From Phallusia mammillata (lineage: Eukaryota; Chordata; Ascidiacea; Phlebobranchia; Ascidiidae), in contig QLIY01000168.1 of NCBI GenBank assembly GCA_003260075.1, positions 62,001-126,000 of the forward strand: DNA of 64,000 nt, given 5' to 3'. Made by a program: the position numbers and the translations under genes. This document shows positions 24,401 through 35,246 of the stretch, in pieces. Positions within the stretch are counted from its first letter, which is position 1. Each line of letters opens with the position of its first letter. Below the pieces are notes generated by a model. The model was not told where the DNA came from. It saw only the letters and a list, made by a program, of their open reading frames with translations, and searched no databases.

Positions 24401-27337
24401 TTGATCACGTGATTGGATATTGCGCAACATTGCGGCAAACGCTACGACGAAAGCGGAACACACACATGTTTAATGCTACATAAGAAAAATGCTACAACTA
24501 CAGGTTTGTAATCTGCAGACTGTGCACCATGTTTCGACATTTTATAGGATCACCTCAAACGGTTCCACCAAACGCTTTATAACACGGTGTAGCTGCAGCG
24601 CGTTTTGACATTATCCACCAATTGTGTCATTCTCTTTTTCGCACCCAATTACGTTTTTACATTGCGCAACTATTTTCAGCTTGGTGTTGTTTTAGTGCGA
24701 TTGCGTTGCTATGTTTACTTCACCCGAAATACACCCAACTCTGTAAGGTCTCGTTAGTGCAGCTAGTGACAAGACATTTGCGGTACAGGCCTATACATAA
24801 GGCTAACTTAGCCACAAAACTACAGATTTGGTGTTGAAAAAGTGAATCAAACGTTTAAAAACAGGGGTTTGCCGTCAAGACAAAAATCCCTTAGCAAAAC
24901 GCAAAACATTTATCTGCATGTGTACAATGTATCAAACCAGTGAACTGTCCTCCAAATTACGTTATAGCATGACATGTCTTTAAACTTTGGCACTTTTAAA
25001 TCATTTGCCAGGAGAGTCACTATACTATAAACTATAAAGCAAAGTTGTAAGTCGGGCTGGGCTTTTCGGGTCAGGTTCGGGCTTGATGCAGGCCTGACTT
25101 CACCAACGGTATCATTCGTATTTTTTCAATCAGGTGCGCCCAGTTTCGGGCTTGTACCTTTGGTCCCCAAATTTAGCGCTTACAACTCTGCTATAGTTAC
25201 CTCAGTAAACTTTACACTAACCTTTCTTGGTAACTCTCACAGCCCACGGTTCCCGATGAACCAAGTTCAACTTTGACCCTTGAATGGACACCGAAGATGT
25301 GAGATCAAATGAAGCGTTGGATGGTACTGAACGAGATGGGTAAAACGCCACTGTGGGTGAACCATAAAGGAATTGGGGTAGAGGCATGTCCGCAAGCTTC
25401 CACTGGCCCTGGGAGAGAGCGGTTTTGGGTAGCTGTGGATATCGAGATTGGGGACCGAGTTGCATGGAGTAGTATTGAGTTTGCAGTGACAAGTGTTTGC
25501 GGGTGTGGCTCGTTCTTCGCATGGTAAGTATCCGACAAAAAGTCTTTACATCACCTGCAAAGGCAAAAACGAGGTTCAAAAGATTTATATACCGAGTATC
25601 CCCGAGCTAGCAACTTTGGATGATCAATAGACCAAACTGGTAAAATCACAACGCTAGTAAGTGTGGAATATAAACAATAAGTTTATGTAACAGCAATATT
25701 ATATGCAGCTTGACTTTGTCTGTGCTTTTGTTAAAAATCATGAGACAAAGAAACAGTTTCTTTACTTTAGAATAGAACAAAAGTGCATTGTCCAAATACC
25801 GACTCTAGGGGGGGGGGGCCTCACTTTGTCTGTGCTTTTGTTAAAAATCATGAGACAAAGAAACAGTTCCTTTACTTTAGAATAGAACAAAAGTGCATTG
25901 TCCAAATACCGACTCTATTAAAATGTCATTGTTATGACCAATCTGACGTACGTTCACGTCACAATACAGTTGTAAAACCAGTAATATGACTTTAGGCACA
26001 TGGCGCATCATAAAAAAAACTATTTTACCATTCAGACTATGGTCGCTACAGTATTACAACCTTACAGACGAATTTCTGCTGCACATTGAAACTTTACCTG
26101 CCAACGACGAAGCTTGAACTTGCAGTAATGCTGCCACCAAGCGGTCAAACGTTGCCGTTCTTGGTTCATCCTCAATCCAGCATAGCAAACCGAGAGTTTT
26201 CTGCCGCTGGAGGTCGCACCCACTTGCAGTGGACACCAGGTGGAGTTTATCTGGGTCGATACGAAGCCAACTTGCAATACCCATCCATTGGACCTGGATA
26301 AGTAAGAAAAAGTACTAAATCTTGCGAAACCGATTTTTAACTGGTTTCTCATTGATGTTTCTAGACCACGCCTTGCCATATGTGGAAATGCTTGGCGACC
26401 GGCTGATTCTGTATCAGGCCTTCAATTTAGACCTGGTGTACTATGATTTATATATAAATGTGCCGTGATCGCTGGTCTGCGTAAACGCTTCAGAGCTGAT
26501 CCCAGTATTGAATTTGTGTTCATCCTAACCGATTAATAGTCGAACTGGCGATCCCCTACTATGATGCTGACATGTGCAGCACACGAGTTTGTTTTACAGT
26601 GTCATATTTGGTAAAATTAATAATTTCTGTTTTGTTCAACAAGGATTGTCTTTCAAATGGATAAACGTTTCCTGTTAAGCTTTTTTTTTAAAAACAACAA
26701 CAACCTTTCTTAGGTAAATTTTTACCAGCACTTGAAATGTACAGTGTAGTAAAAACCAGAAGAGTGATAAAAGATCTTTTATATGCAGTAAAAATATGCG
26801 TCCACATGTTTTTCTTTGGTTTTGGATGGGTAACGCTTTGAACCAATAAAAATGCTGTGTTACCTGTGTTAATTCTCCAGTGATTTCACTTAAAACTTCT
26901 TCCAGGTTTTCACACTGATTCAGGGGCGTATCTTTGGCCGACGAATCTGTAAAAATATGGCAGTGAATGTTTTGCAAACAATAAAGCCAAATTTTGTAAA
27001 GGTTTAGCAAAAGCAGCTTATGATTGAAATTCTAAATGTCAATGAATCATCAAAGTATGACTGAAACTTTAAAACAAGTCACAAATCAAGTCAAAATGAC
27101 ATTTGATCACGTTCCAGTTTGTTAGCAGTTTAAGGCAATAAATACGTTTAAGTTTATGTAATTTAATATCAAGCGTATTTTTGTAAACAACAAGTCGGTA
27201 TAATTAACACACCTTTGTAGGTTTGAAGTGGTGAAAGTAAAGTCATGTTGACTGTTATTCCAAGTTGTGTTTGATGGGTAAAAATCAGCAGTGGTCCCGA
27301 AAAACTTCGATCCTGATGATTTCTTGTTTTTCGTCAT
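17999..27337 (-). CDS. Death-domain protein of unknown family
   Basis: Twelve coding exons, last to first: 17999-18509, 18818-18926, 19302-19564, 20914-21068, 21759-21889, 22325-22604 (holds a contig junction; true length about 150), 23011-23134, 23703-23780, 25222-25554, 26098-26293, 26864-26946 and 27211-27337. Phases agree at all joins except the first, which needs the weaker donor at 27210 or an unseen exon. The product is about 750 residues: a short polar N-terminus, a death domain at about residues 45-135, a basic linker (KTQQQKKKRSLGAHK), a probably helical middle (LESIEGLVVKKLRRGSIK), a proline-rich segment (APSPIRLKAPYKQTPRFPL), an acidic stretch and a helical C-terminus ending LLNHYLQAP. 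The start ATG at 27337 is the first in frame. A splice acceptor at 27408 implies a separate 5' UTR exon. I cannot name an orthologue; a scaffold or centrosomal role is only a guess. Confidence 0.8.
19618..20216. mobile_element. hAT-type MITE, partly repeated at a contig junction
   Basis: Ends CAGGGGTGTCAAAC / GTTTGACACCCCTG with 8-bp duplication GTTTAGAG on both sides (19610-19617, 20217-20224). It lies in an intron of the death-domain gene. Its right part recurs at 20261-20652 after a 10-base G run, as a second contig copy; that copy lacks a short part near the end. Confidence 0.85.
21365..21690. mobile_element. hAT-type MITE with an internal gap
   Basis: Ends CAGGGGTGGGCAA / TTGCCCACCCCTG. 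A 54-base G run at 21427-21480 replaces part of the inside. I see no clear 8-bp duplication (TATATAAG against TTCTACAG), so one end may be altered. Intron of the death-domain gene. Confidence 0.7.
21427..21480. other. Assembly gap (54 G)
   Basis: A pure G run inside a hAT-type element. G instead of C suggests that this scaffold piece was inserted in reverse. Confidence 0.8.
22325..22604 (-). other. Exon of the death-domain gene doubled at a contig junction
   Basis: The block 22359-22472 is repeated at 22484-22597 with a few substitutions, separated by an 11-base G run. Both copies read ...VVSTLESIEGLVV... The genuine exon uses one copy: it starts at acceptor 22605 and ends at donor 22324, coding 48 residues. 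A naive translation would insert about 40 false residues. Confidence 0.85.
24575..24742. repeat. Dispersed repeat copy
   Basis: Shares AGCTGCAGCGCGTTTTG, CACCAATTGTGTC, TTGCGCAACTATTTTCAGC and CTTGGTG with the copy at 43.96 kb. Intron of the death-domain gene. Confidence 0.5.
25705..25920. other. Contig junction in an intron of the death-domain gene
   Basis: 25711-25807 recurs at 25819-25917 with about one change, around an 11-base G run (25808-25818). Confidence 0.8.
26098..26946 (-). other. Death-domain exons
   Basis: Two exons (26864-26946 and 26098-26293, phase 0 join) encode a segment of about 90 residues with the six-helix death-domain pattern. It starts LEEVLSEITGELTQ, then W-x-x-I-A-S-W-L around helix 2, D-P-D-K-L-H-L-V in helix 3, LLCWIEDE in helix 4-5 and ATFDRLVAALLQV in helix 5-6. 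The tryptophan plus leucines match FADD and TNF-receptor family domains. Such domains make homotypic contacts in signalling scaffolds. No receptor, kinase or protease domain follows. Confidence 0.7.
26370..26560. repeat. Copy of the SINE-associated repeat
   Basis: CTTGCCATATGTGG, GCGACCGGCTGATTC and GTGATCGCTGGTCTGCG are shared with 47.2-47.5 kb and, worn, with 10955-11165. No tRNA-like part here. Intron of the death-domain gene. Confidence 0.6.
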
Positions 27338-27407
27338 TTCCACATTGTATGTTTTATTTTATTCTAACACAGACACTGCGGTACTATCAAATGAACCTGA
27401 TTCGCCC
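27338..27407 (-). other. 5' UTR part of the death-domain gene's first coding exon
   Basis: On the minus strand a strong acceptor (CTATTTTAG) lies at 27408-27416, 70 bases ahead of the start ATG, with no in-frame ATG between. This suggests an upstream non-coding exon. Its position is unknown; a possible one with donor CACAG|GTGTGA lies at about 31.1 kb. Confidence 0.5.
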
Positions 27408-27541
27408 CTAAAATAGAATGAAAAAAACTTGAACATTAATAAATACAACTGTAAAAAGGTTTTATTGCGTCTTCTATGTGGTAAATGGCGTTGTAGCAGA
27501 ATAGCGTTTATCAGTAAACATATATTGTAGGCAGTGGTGCG

Positions 27542-27711
27542 ATTCCATTTTTTTGTCAGCCGGTTCTATCCTAAAAGTCATGTTTTTTAGCCGGTTCTGC
27601 TACAAAAAGTCCATTGACAGTAACCAGTAATGGTAACCGGTTCCCTGATCTCATAAAATTTCGTAAGACGGTTCTATAGAATCGGTGCGAACCGGCTGAA
27701 TCCCACCACTG
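27542..27711. mobile_element. hAT-type MITE
   Basis: A 170-bp element with ends CAGTGGTG / CACCACTG and a perfect 8-bp duplication ATTGTAGG (27534-27541, 27712-27719). No coding content. It lies upstream of the death-domain gene's coding start. Confidence 0.85.
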
Positions 27712-27719
27712 ATTGTAGG

Positions 27720-30700
27720 GCTTTCGAAGTAATACACTTTAAAACACTTTTGATTTTATTGGCTCTCACGAGTGAAAGGTTTCCAAGCCCTGTCTTAAAC
27801 TTACAAAAATAGGTGCTCTATTGCCAATTTTCCGCTACTTGTAATCAAATCCAACTATACTCAATCTTGTTTTGCGGAGTATTGTAGCCTGGACTTGCGC
27901 AGCTAAAAACTGGCTACTTTTGCTGAGTGGATAATAAATCTCCCAATGAAACTCTTTGCTTACACTACTTTACAACCGGACCCATTCAGTGTTTAACTAT
28001 CTTAAAACCCCATTGCAGTGTTGACAGAAATAAAACACCGACCTACTGGGGATAACTGACAAACATGTAAACTCAACACCCTAAAGCGTTCAAAGCTGTA
28101 TTGAGTAAATAGGTGCAAAAAGAGAACCATGATACCGTTTAAAATAAGAAAATGTTAAACACTGTACGCACTTACACCACATAAAAACTGCAATAAAAGT
28201 TTTGTGCTGTGGTTCTTTTCGGTTTTATTTGTCTAAACTCTTTTCCTGACACGGGTGCTTCGATTTTAGCCTCGGCTGATGTCTGCAACGTTACCTATTC
28301 CTGTTTACCCACAAACAACCTTACCCAATTCACTTTGAGCCACGTATCGCTTCATAATGACTTTTTAGCTACATCAGGTTTACCCTTGTTTAATCATTTG
28401 TGCCCTCCACTTTTTGAGTTCTATAACTTTCTGACATTGCGTAGCTATTTCTGGCTTGATGTTTTTTTGACACGATCGTGTCGTAAAAAACTGGTCAAAT
28501 TTGCTAAAAACACATTACATACTGCAGCTCAATACGTTAGGAATTAAAGCAATCATCAACGGTACCACATAAACAAGCATACACATATTTTGGCTGTTTC
28601 GTATAAGCAAACCAACTTCGAGCTTCCACTCTGTTTTTTTGTTATCGCTGAAGTTTATCCGAACTTTTACGACTTCACCAAACGCAAATGCTCCATAAAA
28701 TTTCAGCTATTCTCTCTTCCAGTCGTACAAAGTACATTGTCCCTGAGTTATTGTTTGCATAGATACCTCTAACCGCAGAACAGTGACGATGTGTAACTGG
28801 GCGCGTCGTTTAAATTTCTACCTCTCGATCAATTGCATGTCATTATACAATGCAAGACACTTGTGACATCACAGCTGTGAAGAACGCATTCTGGTACACA
28901 ATTATGATGTTTGTTTTGACACAAAAGAAATCACCAAACATGGCACAATTATACATGTCTGTTGCAGCTACTGGTTTTGATACTGGTTGTGACTAGCAGT
29001 TCCATTCTTAAACAAGTTTATGATAAGAAACTGATTTTGTGTGTGATGTTGTCACTAAAACTGTTTAATTTGTAGTTTTGGACTGGCTCTACTTCAGACT
29101 AACTTTGCGCTTCATGAAAATAGGGAAATCAGTAAGGAATTGAAACACATGTTTGTATGTCATGGACTGATCGAAGAATCACGAAAACCTTGTCATGTAG
29201 TGACCGCAGACTCACGAAAATCTTTTCACGGTCTTAAACATAAACACTCCTCATAATCCATGGATTCTTAACTGCAAAATTCGTTGGACAGTTCAGATAG
29301 GACTTCCTTTAACATGCCGGTAAGTTATGTCTGTCTGAAAAGTTGTTTCACTTCTTAGTGCTTAAGTTGCAAAAGATTAGAAGTCTTGCAGTTTCACAGT
29401 AGCTAACACCCTAACGTGCATGATTTTTAATAACCATGTGTCAAAACAGTAGGAAATACTTCACATTAACCAAGACGGCTTACAAATTCTTATATTTAGG
29501 TCACAGGCCCTTGCCCAACTGTCTCAAAAACTAGCACAGCTTTGACAAATTACAGAAACAGGCCAACAACCATACAAAAGCTCCTCAAAACCGCTGCTTG
29601 GTACGGATTTAGCTGCGCTTCGACCCCCTGGCGAGCAAAAGTGTTGTAAGATGCAACTAATTGAAGGCTCGAAGGAGGGTTAGTTGGAATTCCACCAGCC
29701 CTGAGGAACAATTGAGTCCACGACGAAACGATGTACCTTGGTGTCCGATTGCTGCTCGAACAAGCGAACCGATGTGGTTGACACAATAGATATGGCTGCT
29801 GTGACGAGAAACAAGCCGCACACACAAATAGCACATTTTGCTTGTCGTGATGTGCGCTAGTTTTGGATTGTCAAACTTTAAAGCTGTGTGAGGTGTTGTT
29901 TTAAATGCGCAAAATACCGTTTTGAAAATAAAAACACAAAATCAAACAGACAAATAGACTGACTTGAAAATAAAGTTCAACAGAATATGCTTTTTTACTT
30001 TTACGTTCGTTACTAGCGATTACTTATAAAAAACTCAATCATAAACCATAAATTTAGTCAGTATCACTAGCTACCAATTTTTGCAACTAACCAGTTTATG
30101 TTTAGTTAGTTCTGAAACTGAACCGACCGTATCAAATTTATTTCGTTCAGGTTTACCTTTAACGTGAGGACACAAACGGCAACGTGAGGCTTTCACAATA
30201 AATCTGTCAGGCAACACCGTTCAGAAATATGTCATATAACACCTTGCTACCAAAATAAACTACAAAATCGTAGGTTGTCTTAAGCCGTAGCCAACAGACA
30301 CCGGCAACTTTCCTATGTGAACCGGAACATATGATATCATATGTGTATTAAATTGTTCTGTCCGACTATGCGTTCTGCTTTTCAAATCTTTTGTTGATTG
30401 TTTGAAAATCATAGCTGAATTGTAAACTACTGATTGTAGGCCATTTCTTAATACTAAGTTTACATCAGTTTAAAGTTGGGTAAGTAACATAGTTGCAAAT
30501 ATATAAACTCCTGCTCTTAGGCATATTTCAGTACAGTGTAGCTCTTCTGATATTTATACTTTGCACATCGACATTTCGACGCCTATCAGGGTAACGGAGT
30601 TGTAAAATGTTCGCTTAAAAGTCTGTTGTTTTAAGTTTTAACCGGTTCAATGTATATTGCTAGATTGATATCAAAAAGTATCGGATCACAAAACGTCTTA

Positions 30701-31450
30701 GCAATATACGTCATCACAATATTGAATACGAAAAATCGATGAAACATTTTCTAATCTACTCTTTCATAATTTAGCGTACTGACCGCATTTAAATTGATTC
30801 TAGAGGTACTAACAGTTTAAACCAATCCACACTTTATTTAGTTGCTGTCTTATACAACAAAAACATGTGCTGCCTAAACGCAATAAAGAAACAAATCTTC
30901 TTCGTGCATGAAATATAATTGCAAGAACAAAACTACAAGTAAGTATTTGTCGTAAAACTACTAAGCTGGTATTTTAAATTGCTTCTAAATTTCTTATACT
31001 TGATCACTCGCAAAACTCTTTCCACTCACTACCCCTAACAAACACGAAGTTCGCACCATCACTCGCGTCTGTTGCGTCACAAAGCAATCACCTCACACCT
31101 GTGTGACGTCAGAATGCACACTCGCCATGTTGATAGACCGACAATACGAAGAGCAGAACAAACATGGCCACAGACAGCACACAAGCAAGTTAGCCTATTC
31201 CAGCTCTAACTCAATTCAATGCCGAGCGATAATTGAGAAGTGAATTGAGTTTGTTCGAAGGGTGGTTGACATTGGTGTGTTGCCAAGGTAACGGTAAAGG
31301 TCGTTGCTGATAGAAATGTAACTGGGGCCTGTTTTTTGCAGATTAACTTAAAAATATGTCAAGAGTCGGGCGCAACATTTTAAATATGTTGTGATGCTTA
31401 AACTTGAAAAGTTTTTGACAAGTGCTTTTATAAGTATTTACTGTTAAAAC
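27720..31450. other. Intergenic sequence
   Basis: No supported coding exon. The longest frames (28209-28547 plus, 29550-29834 minus) have no splice context and no domain I know. A CRE-like TGACGTCA lies at about 31105 and an X-box-like site at 31278, so a promoter or 5' UTR exon may sit near 31.1-31.3 kb. Confidence 0.5.
31278..31291. promoter_or_regulatory. X-box-like RFX site
   Basis: GTTGCCAAGGTAAC fits the RFX consensus: two half-sites with a two-base spacer. It is 3.9 kb upstream of the death-domain gene's ATG and 4 kb upstream of the helz2 ATG. A CRE-like octamer and a usable minus-strand donor lie 170-190 bases away, which fits a promoter for the death-domain gene. Which gene it serves is inferred. 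Confidence 0.5.
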
Positions 31451-31969
31451 CAGGGAGTCGAACCGCTTGTCATATGGGTTCAGGTTCGGTTCGGGTTCAC
31501 TTGGTTTTGTTTTTAAGGGTTCGGGTTCGGTTCAGGTTTTTAAAAATGTATATTTTCGGGTTCGGGTTTTGTTCCGGTTTGGGCAAATTATCCGGTCCGA
31601 ACCGGTTTGCGGTTTTTAAACCGGTTCAAATTTTTATTTGTTTTAATTTAATTCTACCCATCATCTGCCTGGCCTTATCAAAATCCAAAGAAATTTGCCC
31701 GTGCACTATTATTTTTGACAAGCCCTATAAGTGTTATCTCGCGTATTCTTCAGTGCGCTATTTTGAAAAAATCACAAAATATAAAACAGACTTCATTTTT
31801 TACTGGTTCGGTTCTGGTTCGTGTCCAACGCCAAACAAAATATGGGGTTCAACTCCGGTTCGGGTTTTTAGAAAATCGTAATTAGCGGTTCGGGTTCGGT
31901 TCGGGTTTAATGAAATTAACCGCTCAAACCGGTTCGTGGGTTCGGGTTCAGTTCCGGTCCGACTCCCTG
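31451..31969. mobile_element. hAT-type element with repeated CGGTTC-rich interior
   Basis: Ends CAGGGAGTCG / CGACTCCCTG and a perfect 8-bp duplication GTTAAAAC (31443-31450, 31970-31977). The interior near both ends is made of repeats of the hexamer-like TTCGGG/GGTTCG theme. A 135-codon frame inside (31474-31881) is low complexity and not a transposase. Confidence 0.85.
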
Positions 31970-32236
31970 GTTAAAACGTCGAAAATATTGTTGTCGTAAG
32001 TTTTGGCTTGTGTTTTAATGTTAAATATTTCTAGAGCTTTTTTATACGCATTCCAAGTCACTTCAATGAAAAAAAAGCTGTTTGATTTTGTTCTAAATTT
32101 GTGACAGACCTCCCAAAAGAAAAACACACACACACACACCACAAGATAAAATATGCGTTTAACTGCACCATCTGACAACTTCTTACAAATTACTTGCAAA
32201 TCTTTCATTGTAAACTAATTCGCTTTACATCTGCAC

Positions 32237-32544
32237 TAGATGTAAGTTCAGAAAAAATAACTTAGTCGTTCACCCTTTGGTTTTAAAGATATATATATTT
32301 CGCTAATACAGCATCGTCAGTAAATACGAACAAGCAGAAAGATTCATAAAAATAAATGAAAACAGTATGCATAAAAATCTACTAATACACTTTCATTAGT
32401 AGATTTTTATGCATACTGTTTTCATTTATTTTTATGAATCTTTCTGCTTGTTCGTATTTACTGACGATGCTGTATTAGCGAAATATATATATCTTTAAAA
32501 CCAAAGGGTGAACGACTAAGTTGTTTTTTCTGAACTTACATCTA
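32237..32544. repeat. 308-bp foldback (long inverted repeat)
   Basis: Two arms of 150 bases (32237-32386 and 32395-32544) are nearly perfect reverse complements around an 8-base loop (ACACTTTC). One mismatch is evident near the outer end. The arms hold ATATATAT and no coding frame. A 14-base direct repeat (TTACATCTGCACTA) lies at 32225-32238 and 32622-32635. It may be a foldback element, a transcribed hairpin or a cloning artefact. Confidence 0.85.
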
Positions 32545-32934
32545 TTGCTATAAGGCTTTTTAGTCTTCATCTATCAAGCAACGGACTGGGTGATTCCAGC
32601 TTTAAGTTTCAATTACGAGTATTACATCTGCACTATAAATCAAATTGAAAACTAATGAAAGTTTTGCTTGTATTTCAGAAGCCGCTCGTCATCGACCTAA
32701 GGAAGAAATTTGAGAATTCAAATTTGCAAAATTTTGAGCGAATTGGTGCCTAGCAACGCAACAGACAATGAAAAGTTAAACCTCGTTGCAGTTGGACGCA
32801 ATTTAATGGGTTTCAACCAGATTTTTCGCTGGGTTTGACCCATCGGACGGTCACGAGCACGATTTTCAGTCAGGTGAGTCGAACGCTATACTAACCGTTC
32901 AGTTTGACGTCAAGTTTAGGGCTATCTCGGGAGG

Positions 32935-33085
32935 TCCATCAACGCGTTTGCGCGTTTTGTTAACATCCACCAATTGTTCTCTACACTATTTTGCGCCACA
33001 TAACGTTTCCAAGCTAAACGCTGCTTTTTCCTGGTTGGTGATTGTTTTTTGGCACCCTCCTTTTTCCAAGCGAAATAAACTCAAC
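32935..33085. repeat. Dispersed repeat copy
   Basis: Worn copy of the family at 43.96 kb (CACCAATTGTTCT, CTGGTTGGTGATTG, CAAGCGAAATAAACTCAAC). Intergenic. Confidence 0.45.
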
Positions 33086-33373
33086 CTTTTGACATTAGCC
33101 TAAAAAGGTACATAAGCATTTTGTCTACCCAAGTGCGACAGCGTGTGGCAAGTGCATGATGTCTAACTCATCCACTGAGTTGCGTAAAGATGTTATTTGA
33201 GTTATTACAAGGGTTCGTATCACAACCACAATTTTCTTGTTTGTGTGTGGGTCAACCGCTTTAGACTATGTATTTTTGGCAATAACGCATGTTCTGAGTG
33301 TTGGTAATTTCCATACTTATCGACATTTAAAGTTATGCTACTGATTCTAATGAGTTATTTGGCTGTTCTTGCT

Positions 33374-33734
33374 CAGTGGCGTAGCCAGGGAGGGGCCAAA
33401 GGGGCCATGGCCCCTCCCAAATTTTCAAAGCTGTACATTGATAAACATTAATTTAGTGTAGTTTCGTCCGTCATTATTGTGGTTTCGTCTCTCAACTATC
33501 AAAGGAATATATTTATCACCAAAAATGACTTTTGTAACCAAGTTGTGAGTCGAAATCCATGGTTTTTTTATTTATGCAGACATGGAATAAATCAATAAAG
33601 CGTTTGGCTGTCCAGTCGAACCACAGTTTGGCAAGTCACGTGTTTGGTAAAAGCACGCCGAGCGTTAGCAAAAAGTTGTATTAGACAACAAATCATTTGG
33701 CCCCTCCCAAAAATTTTGGCTGCCTACGCCACTG
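33374..33734. mobile_element. hAT-type MITE (CAGTGGCGTAGC family)
   Basis: Ends CAGTGGCGTAG / CTACGCCACTG, and a perfect 8-bp duplication TTCTTGCT (33366-33373, 33735-33742). The interior keeps GGCCCCTCCCAAA at both ends. Elements with these ends are widespread in animals. Intergenic. Confidence 0.9.
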
Positions 33735-33907
33735 TTCTTGCTGGTTTGTTATCATGGATTTTATGTCTTACTTGTGTACAGTAATTCTCTCGCAAGTTAC
33801 GGTTGTTTTATTCGCTTTTACGTTAATATCACTTCGTCCAAACTTCACATCTGCAAATTATGCAACAGATTGATGTGGATTGCATCATTTCAATTTATTG
33901 TTTAACG

Positions 33908-34230
33908 CAGGGGTGTGCAACCTTTGTTACTCTCGGGCCAAATACAATAGCCAAAATTAGATCGCGGGCCGCACCTATGGTGATTTAACACAAGGTGATT
34001 TTACTTTGTTGCTTACCAAATATTCTTAACTACAACTAAAATTCGCATTTGAATCTAGTCACATATTGCCTGGTCGCAGAAAAATAGTATCGGGCGCATT
34101 AATTTGCTCAAAAATATATAATAGTTGGACTCGTTTGTCAGTCAATTTGAAATTCAAGCGTCTCCGCGGGCCGCACAACCTTTTTTTAAGGGCCGCATTT
34201 GGCCCGCGGGCCGCAGGTTGCACACCCCTG
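33908..34230. mobile_element. hAT-type MITE
   Basis: Ends CAGGGGTGTGCAACCT / AGGTTGCACACCCCTG, flanked by GTTTAACG and GTTTAAAG (7 of 8 match). Same family as the element at 13061-13367. Confidence 0.85.
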
Positions 34231-35246
34231 GTTTAAAGTAATACAACTTAAAAGTTCTAAACAACGCAGGCATTTCTCACAGTGTTGTTAAAATATGTGA
34301 CGTGAATGCTATGACGCAGCAAATCAAACAAAACATGATTACCTCAAGTTTCTGACTAGGGGATTACCAGATATCGAAATTCTGCATTCGGCAGCGAGAC
34401 AGAACTTTTGTGAAAGCTAACCCTCTGAGAAAAAGGCGATTCAGAAGGCTAAGGAGACAAAACAAATAAATGCAATGTTTAAAAACTTTAAATGCCACAC
34501 TGTCTTTTGTAGTTTAAGCTGGCTGTTTCTTATCATATTGTTTAACTTTCAGGTAAGTAAATTTTGCGTGTTGCACAAAAAATATATCTAAAGACTTTGG
34601 ATTTGCACTCAGCCAATGGCTTATTTTATAGTTACACAGAAAAAGCTATAAGCCATCAGAGTAGTTACCATATGTATTTAGTTGTGCAATAAATTATGTC
34701 GATAAAATTTAACCTGTTTGTTGTTTCTTTTCTCCTTAGTCTGCAACAACAAAGTTCAAGGCTTGGGGCTTTGCCCAACTGTCCGTCTATTTTGTTCAGA
34801 TTTTTGGACCAGTAAACACTTTTAAGTGTCAGACCAATGGTTGTCTTTAGGTGAAGTAGAGATTTCAAGTGTGTTGATTGCAGTTGCCTTTGCTGTAGGT
34901 GTAATTGACCTGCTGTTTCACCAAATGCTTTTAATTGTATTGTGTTGGTATTGAAATTTGCAACACTGTTTGTTATCATAAGTTGACATACTAATTTATC
35001 ATACATATGTAGTTGTTTTAAGAGTTACATCACCTTCAGTAGCCATAACTAATAGAACTTAATCTCGGTTTTACAACTGTTTTAAGGATCACTATGCATG
35101 GATCTGTTCATAAGTTCAATGAAGAAAATAAGCCCAAATAGACTAAAAAAGTGAAATTGTAGTATTCAAATGTTGTTTTAAGGTGGTTTTAATGTAGAAA
35201 AAAGTTAGGTTGTTTGGCCATGGTGGATAAGTGAATGGTTTAAAAT

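Noticed and set aside
24212-24463. Extra exon of the death-domain gene (RNIQSRDQARPIRKHKAK...)
   Set aside because: The exons on either side already join in phase without it, and it has no matching acceptor and donor pair.
28209-28547. 112-codon plus-strand gene
   Set aside because: No splice context, no domain, hydrophobic AT-rich composition typical of chance frames.
29550-29834. 94-codon minus-strand gene
   Set aside because: No recognisable domain or signal and no supporting exons.
31474-31881. 135-codon protein
   Set aside because: Lies wholly inside a hAT-type element and is a translation of its short repeats.
32237-32544. CRISPR array or rolling-circle (Helitron) end
   Set aside because: There is one inverted pair, not spaced direct repeats, and none of the typical Helitron terminal bases with a short 3' hairpin.
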